Source: an uncultured Pseudomonadota bacterium
GTDB lineage: Bacteria; Pseudomonadota; Alphaproteobacteria; Rs-D84
Length of the DNA stretch: 8,502 nucleotides
Reading direction: 5' to 3'
NCBI GenBank assembly: GCA_947165335.1
Contig: CAMVAB010000037.1
Location: 1 to 8,502 of the forward strand
Below are positions 5,724 through 8,502 of the stretch, piece by piece; position 1 is the first letter of the stretch, and each line of letters begins with the position of its first letter. Under the pieces are notes generated by a model. It was not told the DNA's origin. It made no database searches and worked only from the letters and a program-made list of their open reading frames with translations. The position numbers were made by a program, and so were the translations under genes.

Positions 5724-7721
5724 TTACAAATCTACAACTGCCATGGATTCAAAACCAAAAACATCGACCGCTTTGACACAGATTTTGCGTTTGTGGTCCA
5801 CTTTTGGAACAACAATGTGTGCATCATGAATTACACGTAACGGATCGTCATCGTTGTTTGTGTTTTCACGATAATCTTGCCATACAGAACGGAAAGTTTG
5901 ACCGTCATAATCTGGATCTATGGACCAGTATTCAATCAAATCTAACGGGCTTTCCGCCATAATTTGTTGAACCGTTGCCTTTGATTTGTCATCCAGCGGT
6001 AAATTGTCGGGCGACAACAAAACATAATTATCCAATTCGATGTTCAATGTTTCTTTGCCGTCTTCATTCGCCTTTGTTACCGTTGGCTTTTTGATGGTCA
6101 AATATTGCAACGAATTAAAGCGGATTTTGTTACCATCGACCAAGTCCTTATAATCTTTCTTGCGTAACAAGTCTAACAAATCTGGTGGAATAACCAGCAC
6201 TTCACATTCGGATTTATTCATAACGGATAATTTATCACCAATATCAAAACTGAAATTCCAGCCCAATATAATAACCTTTTTCCAGCCACCCATGAATGAG
6301 TCACGCAATTCCATTGCGCGTTTAATGGTATTTGCGTTGGTCACTTTATTTGGACTATCAACCACCACCAATGTGGATTCATCACGTATATGACCAACAT
6401 TGACAGGTGCATCTTCGGAATCAAATGGCAAAGCACCATAAAGTCGCATAACAACACGCGCCAAATCAGAAACCCGTTTGTATTGTTTGTCGGACAGGAA
6501 TGCTTCACGTGAATAGTCGCCAATTGAATGATAAAGGAATGGTTTGCAATCTGGAATATCTATCAACCGTTTACGCATAATCATTGTTGCTGGCTTGCCT
6601 AAATCAGAAGTAATCCAACGGCGACCGAGTTTTTCTGCAACTGCAGCGGTTGTTCCAGAGCCACCAAAGAAATCGGCTACGATAGAATTTTCGTTAGAAG
6701 ATGCTTTGATTATTCTTTCCAATAATGTTTCTGGTTTTTGGGTCGCATAATCAACACGTTCTTTCGCTTGAGGATTCAAAATAGGCACCTCAAAAACGTC
6801 AGAAGCTAAAACCCCCGTTTGTGTTTTATAAACTATATTGTCATATTTAGAAACATCTATTTTACCGGCTTTTACAGACTGTTCGAAAATTTCTTTGTTT
6901 TCGACAATGATTTGTTTGCCTCTGGTTCCATCGGCTTTTTTGAACGTGTTTGTGTTATAGCCGCTGATAAAATTGGAACGCGTCTCAGACGCTTCGATAT
7001 ATTGTTGGTTAAATATGTAATTTGGGTTTTTGGAATAAAAGAAAATGCAATCATGCATCTTTTGAAATGTTTTGCTAGGAGCCGACCATCTGCGATAGTA
7101 CCAAACAATTTCATTTCTAAAATTATCTTTTCCAAATATATCATCCAAAATAACTTTCAAATAATGACCTGCATGCCAATCGCAATGAACATAAATAGAT
7201 CCCTGCTCAGATAACAGTTCTTTCATTAGAGCAAGCCGAGGATATAACATTCTTAAATAACTGATAGTGCCATCCGCCCAGGTGTCTGAATATGCAAATT
7301 GTTCCAAAACTGTTGGTTTTTGTTCGACGTTGCCGTTTGGTAAGGTTATTTTTGTCCTGTAATCGGCTTTGGAATCAAATGGTGGATCAATATAGATCAA
7401 ATCTATCTTGCCACGCATGGATGGCAGGCCTGTCTCTGAATCGCCATTCAATAATGCCTGCATCGCAAACAAATTATCACCATGAATCAAACGATTGAAC
7501 CATCCTTCGGTTTCACAATATTCTGCGCTGGTATTATCTGGGGGACAACATTTACGTATATTTCCTGCAAACAAACCACCATCTTTTGGTGATGGCAAAA
7601 CGTATTCATTTGTTTGTAATAACAATTTATTATCAGATTGTGCACGTTGCAATATTTTTTCAACTTCTTTTTTACCGTGCGTAACAACATCTGGTAGCAT
7701 TTCAATCAATGATTTTGGCAT
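5724..7721 (-). CDS. mod: Type III DNA methyltransferase Mod subunit (N6-adenine, beta class)
   Basis: Mod recognises the target site and methylates adenine with AdoMet; it is also required for cleavage by Res. Its 665 aa are typical. The catalytic motif IV DPPF is at 112-115 and the AdoMet-binding motif [10 protein letters not shown] at 350-358. The IV-before-I order is that of beta-class Type III Mod proteins. The segment between them (about 150-340) should hold the target-recognition domain. That part looks AT-richer: I count about 34% GC in 6841-7140 against about 40% in 6481-6780, which hints at domain exchange. The C-terminal 280 residues contain no motif I can name. ATG 7721 has GAAGGA (7731-7736) 9 nt upstream. 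No simple-sequence repeat of the phase-variable mod type is present. Site specificity cannot be read from the sequence. Confidence 0.95.
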   Translation of the reverse strand: MPKSLIEMLPDVVTHGKKEVEKILQRAQSDNKLLLQTNEYVLPSPKDGGLFAGNIRKCCPPDNTSAEYCETEGWFNRLIHGDNLFAMQALLNGDSETGLPSMRGKIDLIYIDPPFDSKADYRTKITLPNGNVEQKPTVLEQFAYSDTWADGTISYLRMLYPRLALMKELLSEQGSIYVHCDWHAGHYLKVILDDIFGKDNFRNEIVWYYRRWSAPSKTFQKMHDCIFFYSKNPNYIFNQQYIEASETRSNFISGYNTNTFKKADGTRGKQIIVENKEIFEQSVKAGKIDVSKYDNIVYKTQTGVLASDVFEVPILNPQAKERVDYATQKPETLLERIIKASSNENSIVADFFGGSGTTAAVAEKLGRRWITSDLGKPATMIMRKRLIDIPDCKPFLYHSIGDYSREAFLSDKQYKRVSDLARVVMRLYGALPFDSEDAPVNVGHIRDESTLVVVDSPNKVTNANTIKRAMELRDSFMGGWKKVIILGWNFSFDIGDKLSVMNKSECEVLVIPPDLLDLLRKKDYKDLVDGNKIRFNSLQYLTIKKPTVTKANEDGKETLNIELDNYVLLSPDNLPLDDKSKATVQQIMAESPLDLIEYWSIDPDYDGQTFRSVWQDYRENTNNDDDPLRVIHDAHIVVPKVDHKRKICVKAVDVFGFESMAVVDL

Positions 7722-7842
7722 TATTCTTCATCCTTCGTTTGTAGTCGGCTTTCAAACGGAGGCATCTTTGCCCCAAATGTGAAAATTTGCATAAACCTCT
7801 TGAAATATAAGCGTTTTTTGTGCAATAGTGTGGGTACGGCAA
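7722..7842 (-). other. mod upstream region, no clear terminator or complete promoter
   Basis: The 121 bp between the recombinase stop and the mod start hold the right direct repeat, the mod ribosome-binding site (7731-7736), and a weak hairpin CAAAT-gtgaaa-ATTTG near 7774-7790 without a T run. I found no -35/-10 pair with acceptable spacing. The mod-res operon may be transcribed from the recombinase promoter or from an unusual promoter. Confidence 0.45.
7799..7823 (+). repeat. Direct repeat DR-right flanking the defence genes
   Basis: CTTGAAA (7799-7805), 4 nt, then AGCGTTTTTTGTGC (7810-7823), in the same orientation as the copy at 790-812. It lies between mod and the recombinase gene. The 2-bp longer spacer breaks the dyad seen in the left copy, so if these are recombinase sites the two are not equivalent. 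On the minus strand it contains TATATT (7809-7804), a possible -10 for mod, but no matching -35 is seen. Confidence 0.6.
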
Positions 7843-8445
7843 TTAAATGTCCATTTTTCCGCCTATATACCGATTTAATGTTCTTGGACTGACATTTAAC
7901 AGTTTGGAAACTTTGCGTTTTGATATACCTGTAAATAACAATTCTTTGGCATATTCGCATTTGCCGTCCATTTTATGATGGGAATTTTTGCTGCCCAATT
8001 GTCGCCCCAATTTTATGCCGGCATCTTTTCGACGACATAATGCTTCTTTGGTGCGCTGGGCAATCATATCGCGTTCTATTTCTGCGGCCATGCCAAATGC
8101 AAAGGCCAAAACTTTGCTTTGAATCGAATTGTCCAGGGTATAACCATCTTTCACACTGTAAACACGCACACCCCGTTTTAATAAAAATTCCAATATGCGA
8201 AACAGCATAAATAATCGCCGTCCAAAACGCGACAATTCCGATATAATAACAACATCGCCAGGAACAACAGATTGCATCAGCAACCCCAATGCACGCTGTT
8301 CTGGTTCTTTGGTGCCGGAAATGCCAGCATCTTCGATATATTTATCAATGCATAACCCCAGTGCGCTGGCTTTGGATTCAATGCCCAGTTTTTGATTTTC
8401 ACAGTCCTGTTTGTCGGTCGAAACCCGAATATAACCATATATCAC
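7843..8445 (-). CDS. Serine recombinase, resolvase/invertase family
   Basis: This 200-aa site-specific recombinase has the size and layout of Tn3 resolvases and Hin/Gin/Mpi invertases. The catalytic N-terminal domain shows YIRVSTDKQ with nucleophile S9 and R7, ELSRFGRR with R73 and R76, and the E-helix AEIERDMIAQR with E124 and R125. The C-terminal helix-turn-helix (about 165-195, GISKRKVSKLLNVSPRTLNRY) binds the half sites. All catalytic residues are present. The start is GTG 8445, chosen because AAAGGAG (8452-8458) lies 6 nt upstream and the family begins at this point. Resolution and inversion cannot be told apart from sequence alone; nearby candidate sites are the direct repeats 790-812 and 7799-7823. 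No terminator is visible before mod, 121 bp downstream, so read-through into the restriction operon is possible. Confidence 0.94.
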   Translation of the reverse strand: MIYGYIRVSTDKQDCENQKLGIESKASALGLCIDKYIEDAGISGTKEPEQRALGLLMQSVVPGDVVIISELSRFGRRLFMLFRILEFLLKRGVRVYSVKDGYTLDNSIQSKVLAFAFGMAAEIERDMIAQRTKEALCRRKDAGIKLGRQLGSKNSHHKMDGKCEYAKELLFTGISKRKVSKLLNVSPRTLNRYIGGKMDI

Positions 8446-8468
8446 AATAAACTCCTTTGGTTCGTTGT

Positions 8469-8498
8469 TCTATATGCCGTAGATTTCGTTTTATTCAA
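8469..8498 (-). promoter_or_regulatory. Possible promoter of the serine recombinase gene
   Basis: On the minus strand, TTGAAT (8498-8493) is followed after 18 nt by TATAGA (8474-8469), a moderate sigma-70 match. It would give a start near 8462 and a very short leader before the strong ribosome-binding site at 8458-8452. It lies at the window edge. Confidence 0.4.
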
Positions 8499-8502
8499 GT
8501 AA

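Noticed and set aside
5724..7721. Phase-variable mod gene with simple-sequence repeat
   Set aside because: No tetranucleotide or long homopolymer tract was found in the mod frame.

Overview
The window looks like one end of a defence island or integrative element in a low-GC bacterium (roughly 35-40% GC by eye). The only taxonomic clue is a tRNA-Arg(TCT) 3' end with encoded CCA and a GGCGCGCCA tail, which fits Pseudomonadota and perhaps a low-GC alphaproteobacterium. That assignment is an inference held with low confidence.

Left edge (1-402): two and a third copies of a near-perfect 160-bp tandem repeat. Each copy carries the last 20 nt of a tRNA-Arg gene (minus strand), a rho-independent terminator and a palindrome-rich spacer of about 105 bp. 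The last, partial copy runs into a longer tRNA-Arg(TCT) 3' fragment (356-402) that is cut inside the anticodon stem and has no 5' half. This is the usual appearance of a displaced attachment site of an element integrated in a tRNA gene. The intact tRNA would then be expected beyond the right edge.

Intergenic region (403-840): no gene seen. It has a C-rich stretch, hairpins, and two very similar promoters (TATAAT at 672-677 and 781-786) pointing right.

Right-pointing pair (841-2725): an ABC-type AAA15/AAA_21-like ATPase of 443 aa, then a 176-aa protein of no recognised family. The small protein has an N-terminal Cys cluster and a D-x12-E-x-K pattern that could be a PD-(D/E)XK nuclease core. 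I read this as a candidate two-gene anti-phage system. A perfect bidirectional terminator (2724-2751) separates it from the convergent operon.

Left-pointing genes (8445 down to 2774): a serine recombinase of the resolvase/invertase family, then a complete Type III restriction-modification operon, mod (665 aa) followed 13 bp later by res (978 aa). All key motifs are visible in both subunits.

The four defence genes sit between two copies, in direct orientation, of a short repeat (790-812 and 7799-7823). The recombinase lies just outside the right copy. This layout could mean that the block is, or was, an exchangeable cassette, but that is a hypothesis.
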